In this document: in pieces, positions 8,745 to 17,480 of the stretch
Layout: each line of letters starts with the position of its first letter
Numbering within the stretch: the stretch's first letter is position 1
From: Deltaproteobacteria bacterium 13_1_40CM_4_68_19
Lineage (GTDB): Bacteria; Myxococcota; Myxococcia; Myxococcales; 40CM-4-68-19
Direction of reading: 5' to 3'
DNA length: 41,334 nucleotides
Assembly: GCA_001918155.1 (NCBI GenBank)
Contig: MNFJ01000119.1
Location: 1-41,334, forward strand
Notes under the pieces: generated by a model
Database searches by the model: none
What the model was told of the DNA's origin: nothing
What the model saw: the letters and a program-made list of their open reading frames with translations, nothing else
Position numbers and translations under genes: made by a program

Positions 8745-8822
8745 GGCCACGTCGCCGTCGCCGTCAACGCTCACGTGACGTTGGGCGTTGACGTGGACGT
8801 GAACGGCGACGGCGACGTGGCC
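8745..8822. repeat. Gene-end hairpin repeat, family 2, copy 1
   Basis: A perfect 20-base inverted repeat, GGCCACGTCGCCGTCGCCGT at 8745-8764 against its complement at 8803-8822. The arms enclose a 38-base loop that contains the palindrome TCACGTGA and GTTGACGTGGACGTGA. It begins ten bases past the glpX stop in the minus direction, so it may end the glpX operon transcript. Related sequences stand at 27652-27716 and 33403-33443. Both arms are built from GACG/GGCGAC units. Confidence 0.75.
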
Positions 8823-8831
8823 GTGATCGGC

Positions 8832-9794
8832 CTACCCGTACGCGGGCTTGTGCTCGAAAGTATGCCGCGACTGGATGTACCGGATGGTGCGGCTCTTCGA
8901 GCGCATCACCACGGAGTGGGTCTCCGCCCCACCCTTGAAGAAGCGCACCCCGCGCAGGAAATCCCCTGAGGTGACGCCGGTAGCCGCGAAGACCACGTTC
9001 CCCCGCGCCATCTCGTCCACCTCGAAGATCTTCTTCACGTCCTTGATCCCCATCTTCTGCGCGCGCTCGATCTCCTTCTCGTTGCGAGGCGCGAGCCGGC
9101 CCTGCATGTCGCCGCCCATGCAGCGGATGGCAGCGGCCGCGATCACGCCTTCCGGCGCCCCGCCGATGCCCATCAGGACGTCGACACCGGTCTCCGGAAA
9201 GCAGGTGGCGATGGCGGCGCTGACGTCTCCGTCGCCGATCAGCTTGATGCGAGCGCCGGTCCCGCGGACTTCGTCGATCAGCTTCTCGTGCCGGGACCGG
9301 TTGAGGATGATCACCGTCAGGTCGTCGACGTAGACCCCCTTGCGGTCGGCGATCGCGCGCAGGTTCTGCGACGGGCTCTTGTTCAGGTCGATCGCGCCCC
9401 TGGCGGAGGACCCCACCGCGATCTTGTCCATGTACGTGTCCGGCGCGGCGAGCAGGTTGCCCTTGTCCGCCATGGCGATCACGCTGAGCGCGTTCGGTCC
9501 GCCAGTGGCGGTGATCGTCGTCCCCTCCAGCGGATCGAGGGCGATGTCGACCTCGGGATCCGCGGCGTCGCCCTTCCCCACCTTCTCGCCGATGTAGAGC
9601 ATGGGCGCCTCGTCGCGCTCGCCTTCCCCGATCACCACCGTCCCGCGGATGTTCAGCTGGTTGAACGCCTTGCGCATCGCGTCCACCGCGACCTGATCGG
9701 CCAGCTTCTCGTCGCCGCGGCCCATCACCCGCGCCGAGGCCATCGCCGCCGCCTCCGTCAGCCGCACCGCCTCCAGCCCGATGTTCCTATCCAT
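8832..9794 (-). CDS. glpX: Class II fructose-1,6-bisphosphatase
   Basis: Hydrolyses fructose 1,6-bisphosphate to fructose 6-phosphate in gluconeogenesis; cytoplasmic, Mg/Mn-dependent. The 320-residue protein begins MDRNIGLEAVRLTEAAA. It shows the GlpX metal and substrate motifs GEGERDEAPMLYIGE and DIALDPLEGTT, plus the GGAPEGVIAAAAIRCMGG segment. Length and motif order match the family exactly. It is the last gene of a five-gene minus-strand run and its start overlaps the end of the ybgC-like gene by eight bases, suggesting translational coupling. A strong inverted repeat follows its stop. Confidence 0.95.
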   Translation of the reverse strand: MDRNIGLEAVRLTEAAAMASARVMGRGDEKLADQVAVDAMRKAFNQLNIRGTVVIGEGERDEAPMLYIGEKVGKGDAADPEVDIALDPLEGTTITATGGPNALSVIAMADKGNLLAAPDTYMDKIAVGSSARGAIDLNKSPSQNLRAIADRKGVYVDDLTVIILNRSRHEKLIDEVRGTGARIKLIGDGDVSAAIATCFPETGVDVLMGIGGAPEGVIAAAAIRCMGGDMQGRLAPRNEKEIERAQKMGIKDVKKIFEVDEMARGNVVFAATGVTSGDFLRGVRFFKGGAETHSVVMRSKSRTIRYIQSRHTFEHKPAYG

Positions 9795-10233
9795 TCCGCT
9801 TGCCCTCCTGACCAGCAGTCGCGCCGCTGCGCAGCTCCAGCCGGCCGCCCTGCAGCTTCTGCAGCAGCCAGTCCGGAGCGCGGGTCGGCCTCAGCTCCGG
9901 ACCCACGCAGACGTGGACCGTATGGCCCAGGGCGATCACCGCGCCGTCCTGCTCGCGGTGCACCTTGTACTCGAATCGGATCTTCACCCGGGTATGCGTC
10001 TCGGAGAGATGCACTTCGAGCACGTCGTCGTACTTCGCGGACTTGACGTACTGCACCGATGCCTCGAGGACCGGCAGAAGGATGCCTCGGCTCTCGATCT
10101 CCCCATAGGAGAGCCCCAGGCCGCGGATGAAGTGGCCGCGCGCTCCTTCGAAGAACCGGAGGTAGTTGGCGTAGTAGACGACGCCCATCTGGTCGGTGTC
10201 GCCGTAGATGACGCGGACGCGGTAGGGCTCCAC
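9787..10233 (-). CDS. ybgC: Acyl-CoA thioesterase, YbgC family
   Basis: A 148-residue hot-dog-fold 4-hydroxybenzoyl-CoA thioesterase-like protein, expected to hydrolyse acyl-CoA thioesters in the cytoplasm. The active-site segment YGDTDQMGVVYYANYLRFFE contains the catalytic Asp and the YANYL signature of YbgC. The remaining four strands and the VCVGPELRP segment fit the family. In Proteobacteria ybgC usually heads the tol-pal operon; here it sits between a lipoprotein gene and glpX, so the Tol-Pal link is not supported. It overlaps glpX by eight bases and starts 13 bases after the lipoprotein stop. Confidence 0.88.
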   Translation of the reverse strand: MEPYRVRVIYGDTDQMGVVYYANYLRFFEGARGHFIRGLGLSYGEIESRGILLPVLEASVQYVKSAKYDDVLEVHLSETHTRVKIRFEYKVHREQDGAVIALGHTVHVCVGPELRPTRAPDWLLQKLQGGRLELRSGATAGQEGKRNG

Positions 10234-10246
10234 TCGGCGTCGTCTA

Positions 10247-10801
10247 TCACTGCCCGACGCGATAGGCGACCAGCTGCAGACGCGTTTGTTCCTGCTGCCG
10301 ACCCTTGGCGTCGACGGTGCTGGTCACCAGCTGCACCAGTCCGACCTTCGGAGCGTACGTCCACTCCGTGACGAACTTGCCCCCTTTGGCGAGGACCTGC
10401 TCGTTGCGCACCACGGCGCAGCGGGTGAAGGTCCCTGCTTGGGTCACGGCGCTGCCATCCATGCTGACGACTTCGAAACGCTGCACGATCAAGTTCTCGA
10501 CCGCGCTCCAGGTGGCTCCCGCGGAGAGAGGCGTGCGCAGCAGATACCGGTCGGCGTCGCGCACCCCGTCCGGCTCGTAGCGAAGGCGGCCGCGGTGGTC
10601 GTCGATGAACCAGGGACCGTCTCGTCCGACGATCTGGATGGTCTCGCGCCGGTCGGAACCGCGGAACGAATACGTCCAGGAGTTGCCGACGGCGAGCGGG
10701 TAGTACCTGGTGGCATCCTCGCCGGATCCGGCCGCGGGCGATGCCTGCGGCCCGGCCTTGCAGGCGAAGAGCAGCAGTCCGAGAGCGGCGGCCCTTCTCA
10801 C
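10247..10801 (-). CDS. Lipoprotein of unknown function
   Basis: A 184-residue protein with a short signal peptide MRRAAALGLLLFAC that fits a lipobox (LLFA then Cys), so it is probably lipid-anchored to a membrane. The mature part contains YYPLAVGNSWTYSFRGSD, a pattern seen in predicted secreted beta-rich proteins, followed by repeated strand-forming segments and no catalytic motif that I can see. The start is GTG and overlaps the TGA of the upstream HEAT lipoprotein gene (GTGA), indicating translational coupling. A chaperone-like or envelope-binding role is possible but unproven. Confidence 0.75.
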   Translation of the reverse strand: MRRAAALGLLLFACKAGPQASPAAGSGEDATRYYPLAVGNSWTYSFRGSDRRETIQIVGRDGPWFIDDHRGRLRYEPDGVRDADRYLLRTPLSAGATWSAVENLIVQRFEVVSMDGSAVTQAGTFTRCAVVRNEQVLAKGGKFVTEWTYAPKVGLVQLVTSTVDAKGRQQEQTRLQLVAYRVGQ

Positions 10802-11739
10802 GGGCGGACCCGCCTGCGCTGCGAGACGCGGGCGGCGTCCTCCTTCTTCCGGCGGATGAGGTCCTCGTACGCACCCTTCGCCGCGCGGCGCGTCTCCTCG
10901 TCGGGCGCGCCGCTCTCGAGCGTGAACAAGAACGCCTCCGCCTCGGCGCCGCCCAGGCTGGCGATGGCGTAGAGGATGGGCCCGACGTCGTCAGGATGCC
11001 GGTGACGGGTCATCTCGATCAGCGGGGCCACGGCCCGGCGGTCGCCGATGGCGATCAGCGCTCCCGTCGCCCGGCGCGCCACTTCCGCATTCGGATCCTC
11101 CAGGCGCGCGATCAGCTGCGGCACCGCCGCGGGGCTGCGCCGATCGGCGAGCACCCGGATGGCGTAATCGCGGACCCGGGCATCGTCCGCGGTGAGGTCC
11201 TTGAGCAGCGCGTCGTCCGTCTTTCCCCGTGCATCGATCTGCGCGTCGAGCGCGGCGACCGCCTCGCGGAGCGCGGCTTCCGCCGCGGCGCTGAAGGCGG
11301 CGTGGCGGGCGGCTGGATCCAGGCTGTCGTCGGCGTTGGTGGGCCTGCGCGCGGCTCCCTCGGCCACCAGGCGCTCCACGTCGCCTTGCGCGCCCGTGGA
11401 CGTCATCTCGAGGGTGACCGCGACGTCCGCGACCTCCTGCTCGAGGAGCGGCTTCGAGGGGTCGAACACGCCCGCCGGAGCGAGCGTCCTCTGGGCCCGG
11501 TCGATGTCGAGCTGGATGCGCAGCGGACCCCCTTCGCGCACCGCGAATCGGCCGCTCGCCTCGAGAGCGGCGCGCACTTGCTCGCGCAGGGCCTCGGAGG
11601 ACTCGCCGATCTCCGGCTTGCCCGCCAGTCCCGCCTCGCTGACGCTGATGCTGCCGACCACCAGCGCGCGGTTGGAAGCCGACGGCTTGCACGCCGTTGC
11701 GGCGATCGCGAGCGCGGCCAGGCTTTTCGCTGGATGCAT
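10798..11739 (-). CDS. HEAT-repeat lipoprotein
   Basis: A 313-residue protein whose N-terminus MHPAKSLAALAIAATACKPS is a lipoprotein signal with the lipid-accepting Cys near residue 17. Residues 20-180 look alpha/beta, with a hydrophobic VSISVSE-like start and no family I recognise. From about residue 190 there are HEAT-like helical repeats: DDARVRDYAIRVLADRRSPA, NAEVARRATGALIAIGDRRA and one more, a scaffold for protein binding. The ORF track shows it as the tail of an 897-residue shadow frame; the ATG at 11739 is the first start that gives a signal peptide. It is coupled to the next lipoprotein gene by a four-base overlap. The two probably work together at the envelope. Confidence 0.75.
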   Translation of the reverse strand: MHPAKSLAALAIAATACKPSASNRALVVGSISVSEAGLAGKPEIGESSEALREQVRAALEASGRFAVREGGPLRIQLDIDRAQRTLAPAGVFDPSKPLLEQEVADVAVTLEMTSTGAQGDVERLVAEGAARRPTNADDSLDPAARHAAFSAAAEAALREAVAALDAQIDARGKTDDALLKDLTADDARVRDYAIRVLADRRSPAAVPQLIARLEDPNAEVARRATGALIAIGDRRAVAPLIEMTRHRHPDDVGPILYAIASLGGAEAEAFLFTLESGAPDEETRRAAKGAYEDLIRRKKEDAARVSQRRRVRP

Positions 11740-11783
11740 CGGCGCTGTCCTGGGCCCGATGCTAAGGGCGCGCGCCCCCGCGG

Positions 11784-13484
11784 TCAAAAAGGGTCCGGCT
11801 TCTGCGTTTCCGGCGCCTCGGCCGGCTCCTCGCTGCTTCCGGCCGGCTCCGCGCTGCTTTCGGCCGGCTCCGTGCCCGACGAGTCCTCGCGTCCGGTTGT
11901 GGTCGCGGAGACCACAGTCGGCCCAGGGGGCGGCGCGAATCGCATGGTCCCCGCAGGCTGACCCCACGCCTGTTCGGCGGCGCTGGTTGCGCGAGGCCGC
12001 TCCTCGCGACCGCGCCGGCGGCGCGCTTCGCGTGGCTCCTCGCCCTCGGCGCCCGGGGCCGCGGTTTCCGCCCCAGGCTGGGCCTCGGAAGGGACCTCCT
12101 CGGGTGCCGCCTCGGGTTCGCCCGTGCCGCTCGCGCCAGCGGAAGCGATGGCCGTGGACTCGGCGACCGGCGGCGGGGGAGCCGCCTCCTCTTGCGGCGC
12201 GGCCGGGCGCTCTTCCCTTTCGCGCTTGCGCTCGCGGATTTCGCCGCGGTCCTCCCGGTGCCGCAGAAGGCCGGCGAAGAATGCCTCGTCCAGATCGGGC
12301 ACCTCCACCGTCTGCACGGTGACGCCGACGCGGCAGGCGATCATCTCCTCCGGCAACGCCTCGCCGGTGTACAGCGCGACCGGGGCCTGGCCGGCAGCGC
12401 TGGCCTCGCTGCGCGCGTCGCGCCCCGCTTCTCCGGGGGCGAGCACGAGGCCCATCTGCGCCGAGTAGTGGGCCAGGTCCTTGCGCAGCTCCTGCACGTC
12501 CGCGCGTCCGATTTCCCTGCCCCCGCGCACCAGCTTCACCGCCACGCGCAGATCGGATACGCCGCGCCGCTGACGCGCCAGGTAGAGCGGGCCTTCCTTG
12601 CTGCGCTTCGCCACCCGCACGTCGCGCATCCCCATCCTGTCGAGGAGCGCCGCGCACAGGTTCTCGAAGGCGCTGGTATCCAGCTCCGTCACCCGGCGGC
12701 GCAGCGCGCGGATCACCGCCCGCCGCACCTCCGTGCCCAGCTGGATGGCGCCGAGCGGCCGCGCGCCAACGTGCGGTACACGCGTCTCTTCCGGGAGCGC
12801 CGTGGGCGGAGGAAACTCGACCAGGGTCACCCGGTCTCCGTCGACGATGAAGGCCGGCTTGCGACCGGCCTCGGTCCGCCGCCGGTTGTCCTCGAGAAGC
12901 GCGGCGACCAGGGACGGCAGGTCGCGCACCAGCGCGTCGGAGAGGAGCTGCCGGTGGAGCAGATCCGCCGCGAGCTCGGCCAGCACCGCGCCGGTCTGAC
13001 GCTGCGCGAGCGCCTCGAAGACCACCTCCGCCGGCGGGGGGAAGCGCCGCTGCCCCTTGCGGCCCTGGTCCTGGCGGCGCCGCTCCGCCTCCACCTCTTC
13101 GGAGCCTTCCTCGTGCTCGGCCTGCAGCTCCGCCAGCCTGCGCCTGGCCTGGGCATGGATCGCGCGGGGCTCGCGCTCGCGCGGCCGATAGAGCGGCTCG
13201 CCGGTCTCCGCCGGCTGCATGGGCGGCACCACCGCCTCCACTTGCAGCTCCTGCGGGACTGCCCATTCGAGCAGCGCGAAGGTCCCCTCCGGCATCACCG
13301 CAACGACTTTGCGGTCGTCCTCGCGCCTGGCCATGGCGGCGAGGCGCTGGCCCATGGTGATCTCCGGATCCTGCCCCACGTGTGAGAGAAGGTTCTCCCG
13401 AAGGGCGGCATCCGCGATTTCCTTGTAGTGCAGGGGCTTGCCAGCGCGCCGCAGGACCTCCACGGCCGCTTCGGTGAACGTCAT
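11784..13484 (-). CDS. HARE-HTH and Mrr-like domain protein
   Basis: A 566-residue cytoplasmic protein. Residues 1-75 (FTEAAVEVLRRAGKPLHYKE, then GQDPEITMGQRLA) form a HARE-HTH winged-helix domain, also found in RNA polymerase delta and in restriction-linked proteins. Residues about 80-240 are charged and helical. Residues about 260-400 resemble an Mrr-type PD-(D/E)xK nuclease fold: ELDTSAFENLCAALLDRMGM, VAKRSKEG, VSDLRVAVKLVRGGREIGRADVQ. At the usual [E/Q]xK position the sequence reads AVK, so catalysis is doubtful. The last 130 residues are a low-complexity tail rich in Glu, Ala and Pro. GGAG precedes the ATG by six bases, and a TTGACA promoter lies upstream. It heads an operon of lipoproteins, thioesterase and glpX. 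No methyltransferase is nearby. Confidence 0.75.
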   Translation of the reverse strand: MTFTEAAVEVLRRAGKPLHYKEIADAALRENLLSHVGQDPEITMGQRLAAMARREDDRKVVAVMPEGTFALLEWAVPQELQVEAVVPPMQPAETGEPLYRPREREPRAIHAQARRRLAELQAEHEEGSEEVEAERRRQDQGRKGQRRFPPPAEVVFEALAQRQTGAVLAELAADLLHRQLLSDALVRDLPSLVAALLEDNRRRTEAGRKPAFIVDGDRVTLVEFPPPTALPEETRVPHVGARPLGAIQLGTEVRRAVIRALRRRVTELDTSAFENLCAALLDRMGMRDVRVAKRSKEGPLYLARQRRGVSDLRVAVKLVRGGREIGRADVQELRKDLAHYSAQMGLVLAPGEAGRDARSEASAAGQAPVALYTGEALPEEMIACRVGVTVQTVEVPDLDEAFFAGLLRHREDRGEIRERKREREERPAAPQEEAAPPPPVAESTAIASAGASGTGEPEAAPEEVPSEAQPGAETAAPGAEGEEPREARRRRGREERPRATSAAEQAWGQPAGTMRFAPPPGPTVVSATTTGREDSSGTEPAESSAEPAGSSEEPAEAPETQKPDPF

Positions 13485-13554
13485 GTGACACTCCGCGGGA
13501 GTGCGGTCGGGACCAGGTGGAGGCTACCCTTCCGCCGCTCCGAAAATTCCAGTC

Positions 13555-13583
13555 AGCCTATTGAGTTGCCTTGGCGGTGTCAA
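13555..13583 (-). promoter_or_regulatory. Candidate sigma-70 promoter of the HARE/Mrr operon
   Basis: On the minus strand a perfect TTGACA is followed, after 17 bases, by TAGGCT. The predicted start near 13548 gives a leader of about 65 bases for the gene at 13484. The -10 box is weak (three of six). The site lies in the divergent gap with the PQQ-propeller gene. Confidence 0.5.
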
Positions 13584-13602
13584 CGAACTTAGCCTCTTTG
13601 CA

Positions 13603-15768
13603 GTGATCCGCATCCGACCCGGCCGATCGTGGCGCCTCAACCCCGCGTATGTGGGCGAGCTTCGCGCGCTGCGCGGCGCTCGCGCCAAGGGCTTCACGGG
13701 CTCGGACATCCTCGACGTGCTGGGCATCGAGGTCGACGGAGTCGACATCGCGGCCGGCGTCGGCGAAGCGCGCGTGTTGCAAGCGGTCGACGAGCTGGCG
13801 CAGGCGTTGATCCGCATCGGCGAGGGCCAGCCGGCGGCGCAGGCCACCATCGGCCCGGGACCGACGGAGCTCGTGCTGGAAGCGCGCGGGCACGATCTGC
13901 TGCTCACGCTGGTGACGCTGGCCCCGCCGGCGCGGGTGATCGCTTCCGGCCTGCTGGTCGACGGGCAGAAGATGAGGGCGGCGACGCTGCACGCCGCGCG
14001 TGGCTTGCTCCTCGACCTGCTCGCGATCAGCCCGGCGCTGTCCGGAGCGCGGCTCGCGCGCCGGCTGGGAGCGGAATGCGCCATGCTCGCTCGAGGCCGG
14101 CATCGGCCGGCAAGGCCGCGGCCGCCGCGCGATGCGGAGCCGCAGACGTTGCTCAGCCACGTGCATCGCAAGCCGGAGAAGCTGTCGATCCAGCTCCCGC
14201 CCGAGACGATGGCGCGCCTGCGGAGCGTAGCCGAGATCCCCTTCGCGCCGCTCGCCGCGCACGTCGGACGAGGTTCCGTCACGCTGCTGCGCAGCGGCGC
14301 GCCGGGCCTCACCTGGGAAGGGCCGGTGTTTCTCTTCCTGCGAAATCTGCTGGCGGACGCCGGCCGGCTCATCGAGGCATGGGAGAGCGGCGAACCGGCG
14401 TTGACCCTGATGTTCGGCACGCACGAGCTGCGCTGGGACTTGACCGCGGACGAGGTGCGAGCGCAGGGTTGGAAGCGGCCGCTGAAGCTTCCGCCGCTGC
14501 GTCTGGCGAAGATCGCCGCGGGCGCGTCCGAGCTGTACGCCGACGAGACCCTGCGGCACGGCAGCGACGAGCTGGCGGCAGACCTGCGCGAGCGGGCGCG
14601 CGCGCTGCTCACGCACTGCACCGATCTGGAGACCGGAGATCTGCGCCGCACGCCGGCTGCCGTCGCCGCTCCGCCGCCGCAGGAGGCGCGCGAGAAGCGA
14701 GCTTCCCTCGCGCACGGACGGATCCGTCGCCTCGTCTATCGCGAGATCTGGCGCAACCCTGCTGCCGGCGCCGTGCGCGCCGTTCCGATCGAGCAGGGCC
14801 GGCTGGTGGTCGAATCCAGCGAGCACCTCGCCGCCCTGGACCTGCTCACCGGCGAGGAAATCTGGCGCGTGCCCGCGGCGCCCGGAGCGGTGAACCGCGG
14901 CTCCGAGCTCTTCTATGCGGAGCACGGAGACGCCCTGGTGCGGCTCGATGCGCTGTGCGGTGAAGTGCGCTGGAAGCGCCGCCTGCGCGGGGCGAGGCAG
15001 CCGGCCCGGCTATGGCCGCTCTCCGCGGGCGTGCTACGGGCCTTGCCGGGCGAAGGGCTCGCGCTGGTCGGCGACTCGGGTGCGCTGGAGTTCCGCGCGA
15101 AGCTCCCCGGCGGCGCGCCGCACGACGTGCTCCCCGTGTCCGGCGTGCTCGTGGTCGCGCTCTCCTCCGGGTCGCTGGCCGGACTCGACCCGGCAGACGG
15201 CCGCATTCTCTGGAAGCGCCGGTTTCGCGCCCGGACCTTGCTCGCCTGCGGGGCCCGCGCGCTGGCGGTCTCGAGCGAGACGCTGTCCTGCATCGACCCG
15301 CAGACGGGCAAGACGGACTGGGAAAGGGAAGTCCCGCCGGATGCCGGCGACGCGGCGGTGCACGACGGCGCGGTGGCGGTCCTGGCAGGGGGCGCAGTCT
15401 CGACGTTCTCGCTGGGGGGCGGCGAGCGCCGCAGCCGCTTCGAGCTCGGTTGGGCGCGGCACCTGCTTTCGGACGAGGATGGCGCGCTGATCGCGGTGGG
15501 GCCGGGCGGCGCGGCGATGCGCCTCGACGGCCGCAAGCGATGGTCGATCGACGGCGCCGGCGACGCGTCCGCGGCGGGAGTCCTGCGGCGGGGAGTGCTT
15601 CTGCTGCAGCGCGGCCCGACCGAGCTGTACGACGCCGCCGACGGCCTTCTCGTCGCCCAGCTTCCCGCGGCGCGGGCGGCGGCGCTGGGCGCCGACCTCT
15701 GCTGTGCGCTGCTCCACGAGGACGCCGTCAGCCTGCACAAGCTGGCCACGCACCTGAGCGTGGTCTAG
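13603..15768 (+). CDS. PQQ-like beta-propeller protein with unknown N-terminal domain
   Basis: About 721 residues. The first 370 (from IRIRPGRSWRLNPAYVGE through KGFTGSDILDVLGIEVDGVD) do not match a family I know and look alpha/beta. The C-terminal half from about residue 400 is a PQQ/WD-type beta-propeller, with repeats such as AALDLLTGEEIWRVP, VRLDALCGEVRWKRRL, GLDPADGRILWKRRF and IDPQTGKTDWEREV. Such blades usually bind other proteins. No signal peptide or lipobox is seen, so the protein is probably cytoplasmic, unlike BamB or PQQ dehydrogenases. The start is uncertain: GTG 13603 gives a compact N-terminus but no clear ribosome-binding site; TTG 13561 is an alternative. It diverges from the HARE/Mrr gene. 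Confidence 0.7.
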   Translation: MIRIRPGRSWRLNPAYVGELRALRGARAKGFTGSDILDVLGIEVDGVDIAAGVGEARVLQAVDELAQALIRIGEGQPAAQATIGPGPTELVLEARGHDLLLTLVTLAPPARVIASGLLVDGQKMRAATLHAARGLLLDLLAISPALSGARLARRLGAECAMLARGRHRPARPRPPRDAEPQTLLSHVHRKPEKLSIQLPPETMARLRSVAEIPFAPLAAHVGRGSVTLLRSGAPGLTWEGPVFLFLRNLLADAGRLIEAWESGEPALTLMFGTHELRWDLTADEVRAQGWKRPLKLPPLRLAKIAAGASELYADETLRHGSDELAADLRERARALLTHCTDLETGDLRRTPAAVAAPPPQEAREKRASLAHGRIRRLVYREIWRNPAAGAVRAVPIEQGRLVVESSEHLAALDLLTGEEIWRVPAAPGAVNRGSELFYAEHGDALVRLDALCGEVRWKRRLRGARQPARLWPLSAGVLRALPGEGLALVGDSGALEFRAKLPGGAPHDVLPVSGVLVVALSSGSLAGLDPADGRILWKRRFRARTLLACGARALAVSSETLSCIDPQTGKTDWEREVPPDAGDAAVHDGAVAVLAGGAVSTFSLGGGERRSRFELGWARHLLSDEDGALIAVGPGGAAMRLDGRKRWSIDGAGDASAAGVLRRGVLLLQRGPTELYDAADGLLVAQLPAARAAALGADLCCALLHEDAVSLHKLATHLSVV

Positions 15769-15840
15769 AGACCGAAGGCGGCTTAGCGATTACGCTTGAG
15801 CGCTAACCGTGCCAGCACGGGTCGTGAAATGTGTTCTAAG
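15769..15840. repeat. Gene-end hairpin repeat, family 1, degenerate copy C
   Basis: It fills the whole gap between the convergent PQQ-propeller and membrane-protein genes. It keeps GAAGGCGGCTTAGCGATT and the tail GGTCGTGAAATGTGTTCTAA of the family, but has lost the left hairpin arm. Instead it has its own stems: TTAGCG/CGCTAA (15783-15788 with 15801-15806) and CCGTG/CACGG (15807-15820). Confidence 0.6.
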
Positions 15841-16269
15841 TCACCACTTCACGGGCGAGAGGTCCTGTTCGGCGTACTCGTTGAAGGTGACGCGGCGTTG
15901 CTGGTGCAGCAGCGGGACCTGCACGTCGCGCGAGTAGGTCAACCAGATGTGCATGAAGGCGGGGACCTGCGTGCGCTCGATGCGCAGATCGCCGTCGTCG
16001 ACGTCGATCCGCATCTCGGTGATCACGCGGCCGTGATCCTCGACCTTCTGATCGAAGAGGTGGTGCAGCTCCTTGAACACGTACTCGTGGATGCGGCGAT
16101 CGTCGGCCTCCCGGTACGACAGATTGGCCGCTTCCTTGAGCACGCGCTTGACCTCCAGGTTCTCCCAGTAGGCCCCGCCGTAGGTCACGGCCCAGAGCAC
16201 GCCTGCGAACACCGCCGCGAACAGCAGCACGGTGATGAAGGTGATCCCGAGGTCGCTCCGCCGGTGCAC
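15841..16269 (-). CDS. Membrane-anchored protein of unknown function
   Basis: A 142-residue protein with one N-terminal transmembrane segment (GITFITVLLFAAVFAGVLWAV) and an extracytoplasmic domain of about 110 residues rich in His, Asp and aromatic residues (ENLEVKRVLKEAANLSYREA, then TEMRIDVDDGDLRIERTQVP). The topology and length resemble small DUF4845-type proteins that often follow lepB, but I cannot confirm membership. The start is GTG. It lies 42 bases after lepB on the same strand and is probably the third gene of the lepA-lepB operon. Confidence 0.7.
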   Translation of the reverse strand: MHRRSDLGITFITVLLFAAVFAGVLWAVTYGGAYWENLEVKRVLKEAANLSYREADDRRIHEYVFKELHHLFDQKVEDHGRVITEMRIDVDDGDLRIERTQVPAFMHIWLTYSRDVQVPLLHQQRRVTFNEYAEQDLSPVKW

Positions 16270-16311
16270 CCGTCCAGTTTACACAGGGGCAGAGTTGCTC
16301 CCAGAATTCGT

Positions 16312-17480
16312 CTACCTGACCCCGCGGAACATCCGTTCGAGGCGGATGCCCACCTTTCCCCCGAACGAGATCCAGATCACGCTGGCGCGGCCTTTGATGT
16401 AGCTGAAGGGGATCTGGCCGATTCCACCCTCCACGCGGCTGTCGGCGGAGTTGTCGCGGTTGTCGCCCATCATGAAGACCCGGCCCTCTTCCACCACGAA
16501 CGAGCCGGCGCGCTGGAAGACCGGGTCCTTGCGGACAAGGATGGGGTGCTGGTGACCGTCGAGGTTCTCGATGTACATGCGAGCGACAACGTCGATGTCG
16601 GTATCCGTGTACTCGGAGTGGTCCTTGTAGGTGTAGTCGCCGTCCTCGACGCGCTTCTGCTCGACGCCGTTGATGTAGAGGACGTTCTCGCGGATGTCGA
16701 TGTGGTCGCCCGGCAGACCGACCACCCGCTTCACGTAATCGACGTCCGGATGCTGCGGATTGATGAAGACGACCACATCGCCGCGCTTCGGCGGCCGCTC
16801 CCAGAGCTTGTGCACCCGGCCCGGGTCGGTGAAGGGGATGCGCAGCCCGTAGCTCATCTTGTTGACGAAGATGAAGTCGCCCACCAGCAGCGTCGGGATC
16901 ATCGAGCCGGAGGGGATGTGGAACGGCTCGAACACGAACGCGCGCAAGAGCAGCGCGACCAGGATGGCGCCGCCGATCGACTCCGTGTACTCGCGCACCG
17001 CGCCCTTGCGGGCGAAGGCGAGGTGCTGGTCGAGCGCCGCGTCGAGCGCGTGGCGCGCCTGCACCGCAGGCATGCCCTGCGGGCTCACCAGGGCCTCTTC
17101 AACGGTCAGGATCGCCTTCTCCACCTCCGCGGCGGCGCTCTCGGGGATCTTGCCGCGGTTGCGGCGCAGCAGGCGGCTCGCGCTGCGGCGCAGCGACCTC
17201 GCCTCGTTGCGCGCCCGGTTGCGCACCCCCCAGGGGGTCGCGGAACCGATGGTCGAGAGCAGGAAGATCGCCAGGAACACGCAGAGCGATCCGAGGAGGA
17301 ATTCCTGCCGCCGCAAGAGGTGCTGGGCGACCAGCGCGATCGCGAACGTGCCGCCGAGGATGCCGGCGAGCTTACCGTAGCCGGCGGCCCCATAGAACGC
17401 GCGCGGCCCGCGGTCGGCCGCGGAGACCAACTCCGCCTCCCGCTTCGCCTGCGCCGCGCTGCGCGTCTCCGCCGCCGCCG

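Noticed and set aside
8745-8822. Possible CRISPR or origin because of GACG direct and inverted units
   Set aside because: No regular spacers, no cas genes, no DnaA boxes or replication genes. A gene-end hairpin explains it better.
10798-13491. 897-residue minus-strand ORF
   Set aside because: The first two thirds are a shadow of the HARE/Mrr gene; only the HEAT lipoprotein from 11739 has a signal peptide and repeats.
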